64,000 nt of DNA from Phascolomyces articulosus (Eukaryota > Mucoromycota > Mucoromycetes > Mucorales > Lichtheimiaceae). The DNA is taken from contig JAIXMP010000001.1 of NCBI GenBank assembly GCA_025677815.1, positions 1,116,001-1,180,000 on the forward strand, in the 5' to 3' direction. A program made the translations under genes and the position numbers. Shown piece after piece: positions 12,290-25,800 of the stretch (positions are counted from its first letter, which is position 1; every line of letters starts with the position of its first letter). A model generated the notes under the pieces. The model ran no database searches. It was not told where the DNA came from and saw only the letters and a list, made by a program, of their open reading frames with translations.

Positions 12290-14671
12290 ATGCCTTTATT
12301 TCAACAAGTCGCTCGAAATACATATGCTGCGCTTTCCGATTCATCTTTTATTAAACCAAGTTCAGTTGCAAGACAACGAAAGGCTGAAGCATTTATTTGC
12401 AAATCACCCACTCTAGCGAAAGGATATGTTGATCTTGCGAAAGTTTATATGGAGCAGAACAATATTCGTGCAGCATTAGATGTGTATGACAATGGGATCA
12501 AATCCATGATATCCTTAATGAGTGATATGGAAAATAATACTGCCAAGAAAAATACAGAGAAGCAGAACCAGAATAATGGTACAGCACAACGATGGAGCTT
12601 ATCCAGCAAAAAAAAGAAAAGCAGGAACACAACGAAGTATCAACAAATACAACAGGATCTGCTGATTCTAAAAACGGAAAGACAGAGTACATTTACTACA
12701 TTGTTGCAGAACAGCTACCGATTCCATCATTCTATTCCTTCTGAAATCCTGTACAAAATATTTGGTTATTTGGATCAAGTCAATGATTTTTGGCAATGCA
12801 TGCATGTCTGCAAACGCTGGTGTTACTTTAGTATGACTTTTTCACCTTTTTGGAACCAGCTGTCGCATATTGATACACCACCAAATAGCAGATCAACAGC
12901 AATGATAATTGACCGACATAAATCCACTCATGCTCTATACTTAAATGGACCTCTTAATCCTAATATACCACTGCAGACCATACTTGACATTCTTCAATTA
13001 ATTTCAGACAATAATCACAATATCGTAAAACTAGGTAAAGTATTTTCAAACAAGACTTTAAATTAAATATATCAAGTAGCATCATAATATCAAAAAAAAA
13101 TGAAGAATCGATAATAATGTTTTTTAGTTATAATCGAAGCATTGTTTTCTCATTCTATTCTTTCTTTTTATAGGAATTAAGAGTATCAAATTTACAGATA
13201 ATGAAGCCGAGCGTTTAGGAAATATTTTAAATAGAATGAAGAATCCGCCATTGAAACATGTAGAATTTATCGAGTGCAAAATCTCTGATGATAAAATTAT
13301 ATCAACAATCATTGAATCTTGCTCAGCGATGTCTCGTATAACATTTGAAGAAGAATCCGATAGTCAATGGATCACTATTTTTCGACGAGGGATTTATGAA
13401 AACAAACTTAGAAAACCAATCGTACCATTTTTATCGCTTACTTAAGCTCTTTGTGGGAAGATCATCCATTGATCGTAGGGATTGTGATCCAGAAATCAAA
13501 TTTCCGGATAAAGTTCTGGAAGATATGTTCTTCAAGTGTCCCAATCTAATGTATTAGTTTTTAGATGGCCGTAAATGCAAAATCAATGTTGGAGCGTGTG
13601 GCGTTGTCATATTGCAAAACTGTCCTCGACTTGAAAACGTAGTGTTGGGTAACGATGCGAAAATGCCACCCACTGTTCTAAGCGACATCGACAGCACCGA
13701 GTTTAATAATAGTGACGATGACAATAAAGATACAATATCTCACCAAGCATCAGCAACATACAATGTCGGCAAAGGACTTCGTCGATTTGTCATATTGCAT
13801 ACACAGTACTCCGTTATAGTCAAAAAGAGACCAAAATCATACTCTCCAACAATGAATACAAGGTAATGGAAACAACGTTTTTCCGTTTTCAATAAGCGTA
13901 ATCATCGCAATTCATTGGAGCTTTTATACGTACCCTATGACGTAGTCACTGCTTTAGGTTTACACGAGTGGTGCAGATATGGTATTGCGCCCAATTTACG
14001 AGAATTGCATATTACCGATGGCCTATATTCCAACATGTTTCAATCAGAAAAGGATATTGGGCCAATAAAAGGGAAAAATGATCTGTTAGAAAAATTATTT
14101 CCATGCCTTCCAACTCTGGAAGCAACTGTTATTACCCAACCTAAACCATGCCACAGTACTATCACTGTAGAAAAAGGTATTCTCAAATATGCTCATAAAA
14201 ACACGAATTTAGGTAAACTCCCAGCTAAATTCAGTTAAAATTCAGGACCAATTTCTCGAGGTTACACATGAAAATAACACGAATTCGTGTTTTTCGGTTA
14301 GGAGTTTAGGTTTTTTTGAGTTTTATTTCCTACAGTGTATCAAATATATACAGGAGCCTTTGTATGATGAAAGACAACTGTTTGTTGATGATGAAGCATC
14401 ACAGAAGCTCGATAAATACTGTCCACGAATTCGACACATAAAAATTACTGGTGCTCCTGGGTATACAGTCGATAGCATATTAGCGTTAATATACTGTACC
14501 ACTGGCAATCTGATTTCTTTCTATAGTGCTACTTCAACAAGTATATCTATTTCTTATTTGAAGAAGGGAATCCAGCGTAAAATTGTTTTGGATGTGATCC
14601 AAAAACTCTATTCACCATTGATAAAGAACCTCACTGCACATTTGGAAAAGGGTTTACAACAAAAAACCTGA
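12290..14671 (+). pseudogene. Pof3/Dia2-like TPR/F-box/LRR gene, copy 1, broken
   Basis: The intact relatives are SCF substrate receptors with N-terminal TPR, F-box and leucine-rich repeats. The 258-residue 5' segment carries a TPR-like helix pair (AKGYVDLAKVYMEQNNIRAA, about 43-62) and an F-box (IPSEILYKIFGYLDQVNDFW, about 150-170, then VCKRWCYF). An intron from about 13,036 (GTAAAG) to 13,172 (TATAG) leads to IKSIKFTDNEAERLGN and further LRR-like sequence. Lesions: a frameshift between about 13,380 and 13,440, TAG at 13,555-13,557 where copy 2 has a sense codon (FLDG follows in both), and TAA at 13,864-13,866. A possible second intron (GTAAAC at about 14,211 to TACAG at about 14,337) precedes a C-terminal part ending at 14,671. 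The lesions indicate a pseudogene, unless they are sequencing errors. Confidence 0.75.
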
Positions 14672-15757
14672 TTTTATATTTTTGGTCATCTATAGTATGA
14701 ATTTGAATCCATTCTTCAAAGAAACAAACCTGTCCATAATTTTAATAATAAACAATTATTAACTAATGATCTAACTACCGACTCTGATTCGCTTACATTA
14801 ATAGTTTCAATAAGATAAAGCTCGGCCCCGTGTACCACCACTACTTCGCCTTTGATCGGTTAGTACATTAGAAGTTATATATTTATGACAACCAATGTAT
14901 ATATATGTGTGTGTTAATTACATACCATGAACCTTGGTTCTTGATGAAAATAAAGAGATTTTATAGTATTTATTTTTAATAGAAGAGTAATGATATGATG
15001 TTTACAATAAATATGAAAGTGCAAATGGCTTAATATAATAAATCTTGATAACTATGCTGGTTTACCATTAATTTTCTCCATTGTTGATCATTATTTATTA
15101 TGCTAAATCATGGATGGATGAAGAATCTAATCTTTTGGATAAGGAAATAGATAGCCTTTATGAGGATTGCTATATTAATATAGGTGCAGGACTATGTAGG
15201 TTTATCCTTGATCTCTTCTATAATGCTTGCTTTTAGTTTATAATAATGCGCAGTACATTGTTATACTATAACAATTCCCTTTTAAATGGAACTAGCCACT
15301 AGTAGACTTTGCCTTTTGTGTAATGTAGATATTTGTTATGGAGTACTTTTTATGCTATGAATATGACGATGCTTGTAAATTTAAAAGGTCAACTAAAGGT
15401 GATTAATGCGGTAAATTATTTATGCAACCAAGCAAATGTGACCCGCATATATTTATGTACTCTTGTAAACAAACTTATGGTCACCTAAGGTCCTCAAAAA
15501 TCCCCAAAAAATACGATAGCTGCTAAACTTTTAGGCTGAATATGCTCGCATATTTCCCTGAGCCAGGGTACAATATGTACATATGAAAGTTCCTTGTAGT
15601 AATGTATTTGCTCCTGATACCGATTGTTGTACTTGTATTCTTTTTTGTCATGTGAACATTATCATTTTTTTAGTTCTTTTTTAAAAAAAATGCTTGGTAC
15701 ACTTTCTTTCTTATTTTTATTTCATTTGTGTATTTCCTTATATAATATTTAATAACG
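14672..15757. other. Intergenic between the two F-box copies
   Basis: 1.1 kb of AT-rich sequence. I saw no gene, RNA or convincing repeat. The last 100 bases are T-rich and probably held the copy 2 promoter. Confidence 0.5.
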
Positions 15758-18163
15758 ATGTCACTTCCAGAACCTCGTTTTATCAAACGAGGTATACTCA
15801 TTGCAAGACAGCGAAAAGCCGAATGGATCATTCACAAGTTACCCAATAAGCCAAAGGATACCTTGATCTTGCCAAAGTTTATATGGAACAAAATAATTTC
15901 CGCGCGGCATTGGAAGTTTATAATAATGGAATAAAATCCATCCACTCTTCACTGATTGATATGAACAGTGAAGTAAACAGCAACCGTAACAACAATGCTT
16001 GCACCACCAACAACAACATAACACAAGACCAAAATAACTACGCACCTGAATTGCGCAAGCTAAGCGCATCATCACAACAAATGTCACCATGGAGATTACT
16101 TTCCATCAACAGTACGAAAATAAAAAATGATCATATTACTACTGCTGAGCAACTATCGATTCTTAGAAAGGAAAAACAATTCATATTAGCCACATTGGTA
16201 CAACATAGCGAACAGTTTCATCAATTCCTTCCTTATGATATTCTAAATGAAATATTTGGTTATTTGGATGATATCCAAGATCTTTGGAAATGTGGGAGCG
16301 TTTGTAAACGGTGGCGTCATTTTATAATTACTTGACCAACTTTTTGGAACAAGATGTCTTCTGCTGACACACCACAGGAAGAAAAATCGACCGTACTTAT
16401 TGCCGATCTGCATAAATTAACCCACACAATTTTCTTGAACGGTCCTTTAAATCCTGTAATGAGAGAGGATGATATATTTGATATCCTTCTGTTGGCTGTT
16501 ACTGATAGTAGCATTGAAAATCTACGTAAGTTTTTTTTTACAAGTAAAATAGTAGCTTTGATGATTGAGTATTATTTTATTTTGAATTCTTAATCGTACA
16601 TTCTCCTCCACGTTTTTTTTTTAATTAAAAGTTATAAGAAACATCGTTTAATAGCAGTGATTTGGGAAAAGTTTTGAAAAGCATGTTGAAAAGTAATCCT
16701 TTGTTCAAAAAAACAGAACTTATTGATTGCCATTTCTCTCAACGCACAATTGCATCATCCATTTTAAAATTTGATCCAAGTCTTCTAACACAAAGCAACA
16801 AAGAATTAAAGTATAAAGTAGAAAGATAAAGAAATATCACTCTCCTCTGATTCATAGTACAAAATTATTAACTGCTCCTTCTTTAACCAGCAATATGGTG
16901 GATCTTTCTTCATCTCTCACCTATCTCAAACTTTTTGTTGGATCCACCTCTAGATCATATATTATGTATGCTCAAGAAATAAGATCCAGTGCAACCAAGA
17001 TAGGAGGTTATATATTTACTCAGTGTCCTCATCTTACACATTTGTTTTTGGATGGTCAAGAAGCTAGAATTGATTTAGGATATTGTGCCTCCATTGCCTT
17101 GAGAAAATGTCCTCGTCTCAAAACGTTAGTTCTAGGAAATAATGCAGAAATTCCAAAAACTATTATCAGTGATATGAACAACAACGATAGCGACGGATAT
17201 GACAGTAATAATAATCATGGCTTGATCAACAACAAAAATTCAGCATCATCCCAAAAATTGACATCGTCATCATCAGCTACTACTAGTGATAAAGGAGGAG
17301 GACTCCGACAATTTGTAGTTCTACACACGCACATTCATGAAAACCAGCACACTGCACCGGATTCTTATTTTCAACGCACAAATCGAAACCACTGGAACCA
17401 GTGTTTTTCTACTTTTAATAAATGCAATAGAGACTCATTGGAACTTTTATACGTGCTCTGTAATACTATCACTATACAAGGTTTACATCAATGGTGCGGT
17501 TATGGGGTTGCGCCCAACTTACGAGAGATATATCTAGCGGATAAACCTCTATTTCAACCTCTAGTCAATACAAACCTTGCTGGATCAACAGGCTACCATA
17601 GCAACGGCAGTCTGCTTGGAAAACTGATCCCGTGCTTTCCTTCGCTGGAAGTTCTAATCATTATTCAAACATTCAATACACCATACGAGCAATATATTAT
17701 GAAAAAACAGGATGCTGGTAAAAAGCCCTATTATACCAAGGAACAACTGGTTGTGGATGATAATGGTTTAAAACAGTTGATAAAACATTGTCGTCGGATT
17801 CGTTATATCAAAATAATTGGACATCATTATTGGACGCGTAAAGCCATACTATCATTAGCGCAAGAAGTAGATTTTGATAATTTAGCGATTGGGCAACATT
17901 CTATTTCTTCATCGTCGTCAACAACAGCAAAATTACCTATTAATTATTTGGAGATGGATATTCCCCGTGATATTGTACTACAAGTGGTCAAGGGAATGGA
18001 TTCTTTGAAGGATCTTAAAGTACGCATGGACAGAGATATTATTAAAGAATTGGACTCAATAAATCCTAATGATCAATATGAGGCTGAATCCATTCTTCAT
18101 GAACGTGGTGGTTCAATGACAATAACAAATGAATATGATAACACATTTATGTACTATACGTAG
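15758..18163 (+). pseudogene. Pof3/Dia2-like TPR/F-box/LRR gene, copy 2, broken 5' half
   Basis: Tandem paralogue of the gene at 12,290. The ATG at 15,758 opens MSLPEPRFIKRGILIARQRKAE, matching copy 1. The frame is then lost at about 15,845 and resumes as AKGYLDLAKVYMEQNNFRAA in another frame. The F-box (LPYDILNEIFGYLDDIQDLW, then VCKRWRHF) is followed by TGA at 16,333-16,335, where copy 1 is open (SPFWNQ against PTFWNK). An intron probably starts near 16,526 (GTAAGT). Another frame change lies near 16,826. From 16,895 a 422-residue frame is open to 18,163. It holds LRR-like segments such as YLKLFVG, CPHLTHLFLDGQ, CPRLKTLVLGNN, LHQWCGYGVAPNLREIYL, CRRIRYIKIIG. The long intact 3' frame suggests recent decay, or residual expression of a truncated LRR protein. 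Confidence 0.7.
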
Positions 18164-20365
18164 TCCATAATGGAGACAAAATCAACATGCATGTAGCTGG
18201 ATATTTTTATTAAATACATACATAAAAAATCTTTATACTTTTTGATTCTTAGATAAAATTACCCCAGTTTCATACTTATAAAAGTGATGCTTCAATGTGT
18301 AATAGTTGTAGAATTTCTGGTAGATTGATAGCATAATAATAATAACTAATCACCGTAGAAAAAATATATTCAAGATATATAGAAAGATGCAAAATATACC
18401 CAAAAAGAATTCATATTCAAGATGAATTCAGATTTGCCGGATATTACATCTTTAAATATGTGAATATATTCTGTATATATTCTGACGTTATTCTTTCTAA
18501 AGTGAAAAATTATTTATCAGTGTAGTAAGGGAATTGATTACTTTTGCCATACTTTATTTGATATTTTAGTGTACAAATTTCGACCACAATACTGTTCGAT
18601 CTAACGATTAGGGTAAAAAATTACAGCGAAAATAAGTCCTGCAGTAAGTCTATCTAGTTTATTATATTTCCTGGATAATATTATATTTGTTACAAAAATA
18701 ATACCTCCCTTTTTTTTCCTACTATTAACTCAAAGAGGATTTCGATATTTGCTATTATCAATATATGATTTGTAATGATTAAATATGCTTTCACAATTTT
18801 AAATTCTTGTTCAAAAGTTACACGTTACGCACTCAAATTTTGCTGTATAAAGAGACCTCATTTTTTAGTAACCTAAAAAGAAAAAAAAAATCAAAAGAAG
18901 TAAAAGACAGCTAATAAATATTAATATTTCTAAATCTCTATGCCATGGTGAAGTGTCCAATACTGTCCTCAATTCAAAACTTTGGAATTTGGATGCACTT
19001 GGCATCTAACCAGGAAAATTTATGAGATACGATTTTGACGTAGAATAAAATTTGATAAACATGCATCGACAGTGAAAACAGCGATATACAGTACTATAGT
19101 CAACACAAAGGCACTGATTATCTCAATTTCCTCCATCACTATAATAAATGATAAGGTTGAGGTAGATAATTAAACCATAAAAGTATCAATTTTTTATCTC
19201 CTCCTCGCCCAAACTCAAATAATCAGCTTTCATTATTTTATTATTTTAAAGCGTCATAACGGATGCTTTGTCAAAACTCTAAATTTGACTAATATCACTT
19301 GGAATGTCAATTTTTTTTATAAAATCTGCACAGTATGACATTCTCTATGCACTCTTTTTTTTCTTATAGAAATGATGATGTAATGATGATCAAAATATAG
19401 AGTGTTGTTTTACAAGATCATTTACATCTGATCCACAAGAAAACAAACCCCTTTTTCTTGTTCTAATTCAAGCAAAATGTGTGTAGATTCTTGGAACTCA
19501 TCGTTACTTGTTCAAAGTGGTTTGCAACTATACGTATAAGTCATCTCACTATACATTATCAAAGATTTGTGGCAAATTATTTATAGTCCCATTTCCAGTA
19601 CCCGATCTTTTAGAGATATTATTATTAAAAGTTCGATTAGTTGCATTGTTATGAATTATGTAAGAATCTAGAGGAAATTGTTGACAGTTGCCTAGATCGA
19701 CTCAGGGTCACTTGATGGCTATTCTTTGTTTATTTCTAACCTGATTAAATATACTATATATACGGCATGAAGAAGTTTATTATAGGTTTTTCGAATAGTA
19801 GTATATTGCTCAAGGTATGAACTGTAGCTGTAGCTTTTTTTCTGCATATATGCACACTCCTATTATCCAAAAAGGAATGTCCGACAGTGCCGTTATCTAG
19901 GCATCAACTAAACCTTTTTTTTTGTACCTGTTACCTAACTAATGATACTTGCTGTTATTATTACACGATCGATTTATAATATTGGAGGGGAGTAAGGATG
20001 ATATTGAAAATAACAGTAATTAATTTCAATATTGATCCAACCAACCGAATAAGACTATTATTTCGTCGATTTCTATGGAAATCTCCGTGAGATCCCACCA
20101 ATCATTTGAAATTTTCCCTCATTTATACAACAATAACCATTAAGGTTAGTTGCAGACAATCAGAGTGACAGGTTAAAAATATTGGAGTGGCGAGAATATT
20201 TATCCATCAGACTGTTTCTGAGCCCGTCGATCAAGATGACTCACATAGCCAGAAAGCTTCGAATAGAAAAAAGTTAAAACGCATATATAAGGTAACTTTT
20301 TTAAGGTTCCTGGAAGTTTTTTTCCCTTTCTTTTTTTTCATTATTGACAACTTTTACATAATACC
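18164..20365. other. 2.2 kb intergenic, no gene recognised
   Basis: AT-rich sequence with scattered homopolymers. No ORF has family features. A short frame at 20,187-20,429 overlaps the aminotransferase start in another frame and is treated as its leader. No repeat matching the upstream inverted repeat was seen by eye. Confidence 0.5.
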
Positions 20366-22036
20366 ATGGCTGATAAACTTGACTGGAATAACATTGGTTT
20401 CCAATACCGTGATACCAACGGTTATATGAAATATACCTGGACACTTGAAACTGGTTGGGATAAAGGTACTTTTGAAACTGATCCTTACCTCAAAGTTCAC
20501 ATGTGTTCAACTGGTTTGAATTATGGTCAACAGGTAAACCATGCAAACGCGATCAACATTGAGGATTTCTTTAAAATGAATGGTTGACATGAAGACAAAT
20601 GTAGAGACACTTGTTCACTATATAACACGTAAAATTAAAATCAATATTATATATAGTGCTTTGAAGGTTTAAAGGCTTTCAAGGACAAGGAAGGACGCGT
20701 TCGTATTTTTAGACCACAAGAAAACGCAGCTCGTATGAAGCGTAGTGGGCCCATTGCTCATATGCCCGAAGTGCCGGAGGATATCTTTTTAGATGGTTGT
20801 CGACGTACATGTGAAAAGAACATTGAATTTGTACCTCCAGCTGAAACAGATGGTGCTTTTTATCTTCGTCCCTTGCTGTTTGGCAGTGGTCCTATGATTG
20901 GTATGAATGCTGCTCCCGAATTTACTTTTGTTGTATTCGGTATGCCTGTTGGTAACTATTACAAGGGTGGTATTAAGCCTGCTACAGCTTATGTCATGGA
21001 ATCTATTGATCGAGGTAATAGAACACAGAGGAACTGTACAAGTGAAAATAGTGGAAGTTCGGGGGGGGGAGGAGATTAGGAGGAAAATAAGAATTATTCC
21101 AATTGACAGGTTTAATTTGGGATTTGAGAAGAATCAGCATTAGAGAAACCTTGGGGGGATGGGGGCCGTGAGAATAATAGTTTAAAAAGGGGATATTAAT
21201 GATCCATTATGGAAATGGAAAGAAGATGATGATGAATGACTATGATGACATTTTGATGACTAATCTATTCGTATTTGTTTGTTTGTTTTTTATCTAGCTG
21301 CTCCTAAGGGTACTGGTTCTGCTAAATTGGGTGGCAACTATGCTCCTACTTTTGGACCTATGCTCAAAAAGATGGCTGAAGGTTATACACTTACAATGCA
21401 TCTGGATGCAAAGAACCGTACACATGTGGATGAATTCTCTACTTCTAACTTTGTGGCATTGACTCCTCCTGGTAAATAACCATACACATGTCAATATGAG
21501 ATATATAATGTTGATAACTAAAGGTAAAATCATTATCTACAGATGAAAATGGTGTTCGTACATTTGTCACGCCCAACTCCGAATCTATTCTTCGTTCAGT
21601 CACTCGTTTGACTTTGGAAGATATTTGTACCAAGTTTGGTTGGAAGGTTGAAGAAAGACCTGTTGCCTTCAGTGAAATTATTGAAGGCAAATTCAATGAA
21701 GTAGCTGCTTGTGGTACTGCTGGTAAGTTTAATGATTTTCTATGGTTCTGATTTCTTTGTGTATAGATGTAGCAATAGTAATAAATAGAGATGAGATTAT
21801 AATATTGGCAATTTATAAAACAAATAATAATCAAATATACATTTGTGCACTCGCACCCATTAGTTGTTCTTACACCGGTCAAATCTATCACTCGCGGTGA
21901 CCAAGTTATTAATATTGGTGATCAAGAAAAGATTGGGGAAGGTTTCCAAAGATTATACGATTATTATCGTGGTATTCAAAAGGGTGAAATCAAGGATGAA
22001 TTTGGATGGATGTGGCCTGCTGAAGGTTTAGCTTAA
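20366..22036 (+). CDS. Class IV PLP aminotransferase, branched-chain type
   Basis: Transfers amino groups between branched-chain amino acids and 2-oxoglutarate (BCAT family, PLP fold type IV). Five exons: 20366..20533, 20657..21014, 21298..21471, 21543..21722 and 21864..22036, giving 350 residues with phases matching. The start is in good context (ACC ATG GC). Visible motifs are GLNYGQQCFEGLKAFK, the arginine-containing RIFRPQENAARMKRS, FYLRPLLFGSG, and GTGSAKLGGNYAP with the PLP lysine at about Lys185. The segment DEFSTSNFVAL sits where classical BCATs have EVGTMNLFV, so this belongs to the divergent fungal BCAT-like subgroup rather than the mitochondrial Bat1 type. There is no obvious mitochondrial presequence, so a cytosolic location is inferred. 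Exact substrate preference cannot be read from the sequence. Confidence 0.88.
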
Positions 22037-22490
22037 ACCATATAATAATTATTATATATTTATAAAGTAAAGAAACAAAAAAAAAGCAAGATAATAAAAA
22101 ACTGAAAGGGTTATTTAACAAAACAAAAAAAATTTACACTTCGACCAAACAAAAATGCACTTATTTGTTATTTGTTGTTCTATTAAGATTATTAGTCAAC
22201 TTATTATAAATTATAAAATACTAAAATGATTACTACTGAACATGATTTATACATACGTAAAAACAATTTCCCTCCATTAGAAGAGGAAGGAGAAAGAAAA
22301 AGAAAAGGAGGAAAGAGAGGGATACTCTACTTATTAGTTAGCAGATGGATGAAATTGGGTAATGATGATAATGATGCGATTGAGGGAGATTTTTCTTTGG
22401 GAAAAAGAATTGAAAGGTTCATCTCTCTTTTAGGATATAAAAAAAGGGGGGTTTTCTATACATGTAATCTTAGAGTGAATCAAACTTAGC

Positions 22491-22521
<31 letters not shown>

Positions 22522-22892
22522 GCTAATATATAATCATTCATTCATTCATTCATTCATGAGCTTGCCACATAACTTATTATAATAACAAAACACGAAATAA
22601 TTCTAATAAACTATGCAAAAACACTCTCTTCTTTATTCTCCCTTTTTTTTCTATTTTGTTTTCACTTTTTGAACAAGTTTTCTCTCTTTCTCTTTCTCCT
22701 CCCTCTCTTTTTCTTTTTTTTTTTCACTTCCTTCTTTCTTTTATTCAACTCATCTTGTCAACATCATTAACAATCGTCTTTTTTTCAACCATTGCGAAAA
22801 ATTTAAGTGAGGATATCAACTAAAATAAATATTAATCGCCGCACAAAAATAATATAAAAAAAGGGGAGAAAACGGGGCTGTTTATTCAACAA
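22037..22892. other. Intergenic with microsatellites and pyrimidine-rich tract
   Basis: Holds the aminotransferase 3' region, an AAT trinucleotide run at about 22,491-22,521, a TTCA tetranucleotide run at about 22,535-22,557, and a strongly pyrimidine-rich tract at about 22,620-22,740. The tract probably belongs to the Rho GEF promoter or leader. An 87-codon frame at 22,226-22,489 has no family features and is not called. Confidence 0.6.
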
Positions 22893-25800
22893 ATGCTCCC
22901 AATTACACGGACAGCTGCTGCTTCTTCTTACGATCCCATGTATGAAAGAGATCCATGCTATCATCAACATCATCATTGTTGCTGTTGCTGCTGTTGTTGT
23001 TGTAGCTGTTATACACCAGCGACAGTATGCTATCAACAACAACCACTTCATCAACAACATATTGTTTGTTGTGATTTTTCACCCCCTCCTCCACCTCCAC
23101 AGCCATCCTCGCCCCACCCACAAGCTTCATCGTCTACAACTACAACAGAGACCACTGACCATACTATCAATAATCAGCACCATCCTCTTGATTCTACAGT
23201 ATTTTCATGTTCATTATGTAGTGGTGTCACTGAGGAAGAGGAACAGGTATCCATTGCATCGACTGGTATGGGTACTAATCCAATCATTATGTCCAATAAT
23301 AATAATAATAATCAACAACAACAACAAGGAAGTAGAGTAGGAGAGAGTCGACCTACAACAGCATCTTCCATGGGTGATATGGATGAAGAAGAATATCAAC
23401 TTTCAAAACAAACAATGCGCCGTAACCATGCTATTCATGAATTATTCGAAACAGAACGCGATTATGTAGCAGATTTAGGTCGACTTGTTGAAGCAAGTAT
23501 CCTCTCTCAGTATTAGATATTCAATTATGGATAAAGGTTTATTTTAACAAAAAAATGGTGGTTTATAAATAGGTTTATTTTGATGTACTTGCCCGACAGG
23601 ACTGGATCCCATTTCAACATAAACAAACGATTTTTCGAAATGCTTCAGATCTCTTATCATTTCATCGTCTATTTTTCGCTACTTTGGACCCTGATAATGA
23701 AGTGAATCATAGCCATGCTCATGATGAACCACAAAAAGACATTGGTGGACATATTGCAAAAACCTTTTTAAAAATGGTAATTGTTTATCCAAGGCTTATT
23801 ATATCACTAACTTCAGCCACGCCACTTTTGCAAATAACAACAAATAATACTAAATTAATGCATTCTATTAAATTGAATAATTTATATATCAAACGTTTTA
23901 GGGTGATCACTTTATCATGTATACACAATATTGTGATTTACACGATGAAGCTTGGGCATTGTGTGAAGAATATCGTGATCGTCCAGAATGGTCTCAATTT
24001 ACTAAAGAATCCATGGCATTAATTACTACTACAGATGGTTCTACTGTTGTACCTGTTGCCACTTCTTCCGTTGTCAGTGGTTCTATAATGATGGATCAAC
24101 CCTCTTCCATGAGTCATCAACAACAACCCCAGCTTGCTTCTTCCGTCTCCTCTTCACCTATTGGTAAAAAGCTTCAATTTGAGGATTATTTAATCAAGGT
24201 AATATTAAATACTAAAAATAATAATAACCTCTCTATCTATTATTGGGATCCTTCTAAAAAGAAAAAGATGACTAAAGAAGTTTCTACATATTCCCTATAA
24301 AATACATATTTTTTCTTTATTCCTCCCCCCTTCATCTTGATTTTTATAGCCAGTGCAACGAATATGTCGATATCAATTATTATTAAAAGAAATTATTCGA
24401 TATACACCTAATGATACCCAGAGTTATACCCTACTGACCAATGCCATGCACTTGATCCGTGAAACGGTGGCTGAGATTGATCGATTAAAAAATGTCAAGG
24501 ATATCAGTAAACGCACTGAACGATTTGTTCAACGATTCGATGGTGATTGGCGAATTAATAAGCGTCATGTAGTAAAGCTTGGCAATGTGTTGATATCAGG
24601 GGCCATTGAGGTCACTTACACCGCTTTGGGTCAAAGTGTTGCCAAGCCGCGTTATATGGGTTGTTTTGTTTTTCCAACTTATTTAATCTTGGTCCGGCCT
24701 AAAAAAGTAACTACCTATGAACCAAAGCATTGGTTTCCTTTGAGGTTAGCTGAATTGGAAGATTTATCAGATATTGAAGGTAATACTTTATTATTAATAT
24801 GTCTATTTTACCCTTTTTTTTAAGTACTCTTTCTTTCTGCCACCCAACCCCCAATCCCTCTTCACTCCCTTTCTTTTCTTTCTTTCATTCTCTTGTTTTT
24901 TTATATAATATCGTCATCTCCTCATGAATAACCCCCAACCTTGTAATAGTACCCATCAACAAAAAAAAACCTATCCCTATTTATTTAAGCTAGGCTCAAA
25001 ACCTTGATTTTTTATATATATGCAATAACAATAACACTGATTATATATCTAATAATTGATCATATATTTATTATATTTTCTAGGTCAACGAGAACATGCC
25101 TTTGTTGTACGATGTAAAAAGCATACATTTGCATTCAGTGCCACTTGTAACCAAGAAAAACAATTATGGTTAAAGCATTTAGAGCAGGCGATCGACACTG
25201 CCAAAAATGACGAATCCAGGGACGAATTAATTGTACCATCATTATCGGGGATTGCTGCTACTTCCAACAAGCAATCTCAACAACAGCAACAAAGACAATC
25301 CAATGTGCGTTTATCACGATCTTTTACAAATATTTTGGATATGAAACTTTCATCTTCACCATCCTCTTCTGGAGGTGGTAATAACAATGATAATCAGAGT
25401 AGTGGAAGTGCAAGTACTAGTAGTAACAATAACATCACATCAATGCCAATTAAATTGAAGCGATCCATTTCGACCAGTGTTCAATTGAACGATATCATCA
25501 CAAATGATATATCAGCCATAAAAGACACAACATCACCACCTCCACCAGCAACACGTTTACAAAAACGTTATTCTGCGGATTATCCAGCTACTCGACGAAA
25601 AGAACTATTAAAATCCAGAACAAACTCAGATATTACAAGAAAACGACCTGGATCATTAGATATGTTATCCTCTACACCCATCATGACACCAACACCAAGT
25701 ACACCCACGAATATGATTGGTAAAATGTCGATGCAAATTAAAAGTAATCATCAAAATGCATTACGCGTAGCGGTGGATCATAAATTACATGCAGTATGTA

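Noticed and set aside
13555..13570. A 14-base intron removing the TAG in F-box copy 1 (GTATTAGTTTTTAG)
   Set aside because: Far below the minimum length of spliceosomal introns; a nonsense mutation is the simpler explanation.
20187..20429. 80-codon frame overlapping the aminotransferase start
   Set aside because: It overlaps the aminotransferase in another frame and has no family features; the aminotransferase ATG has a better context.
22226..22489. 87-codon Lys/Glu-rich frame
   Set aside because: It lies in the aminotransferase 3' region and is purine-rich low-complexity sequence without domain signs.
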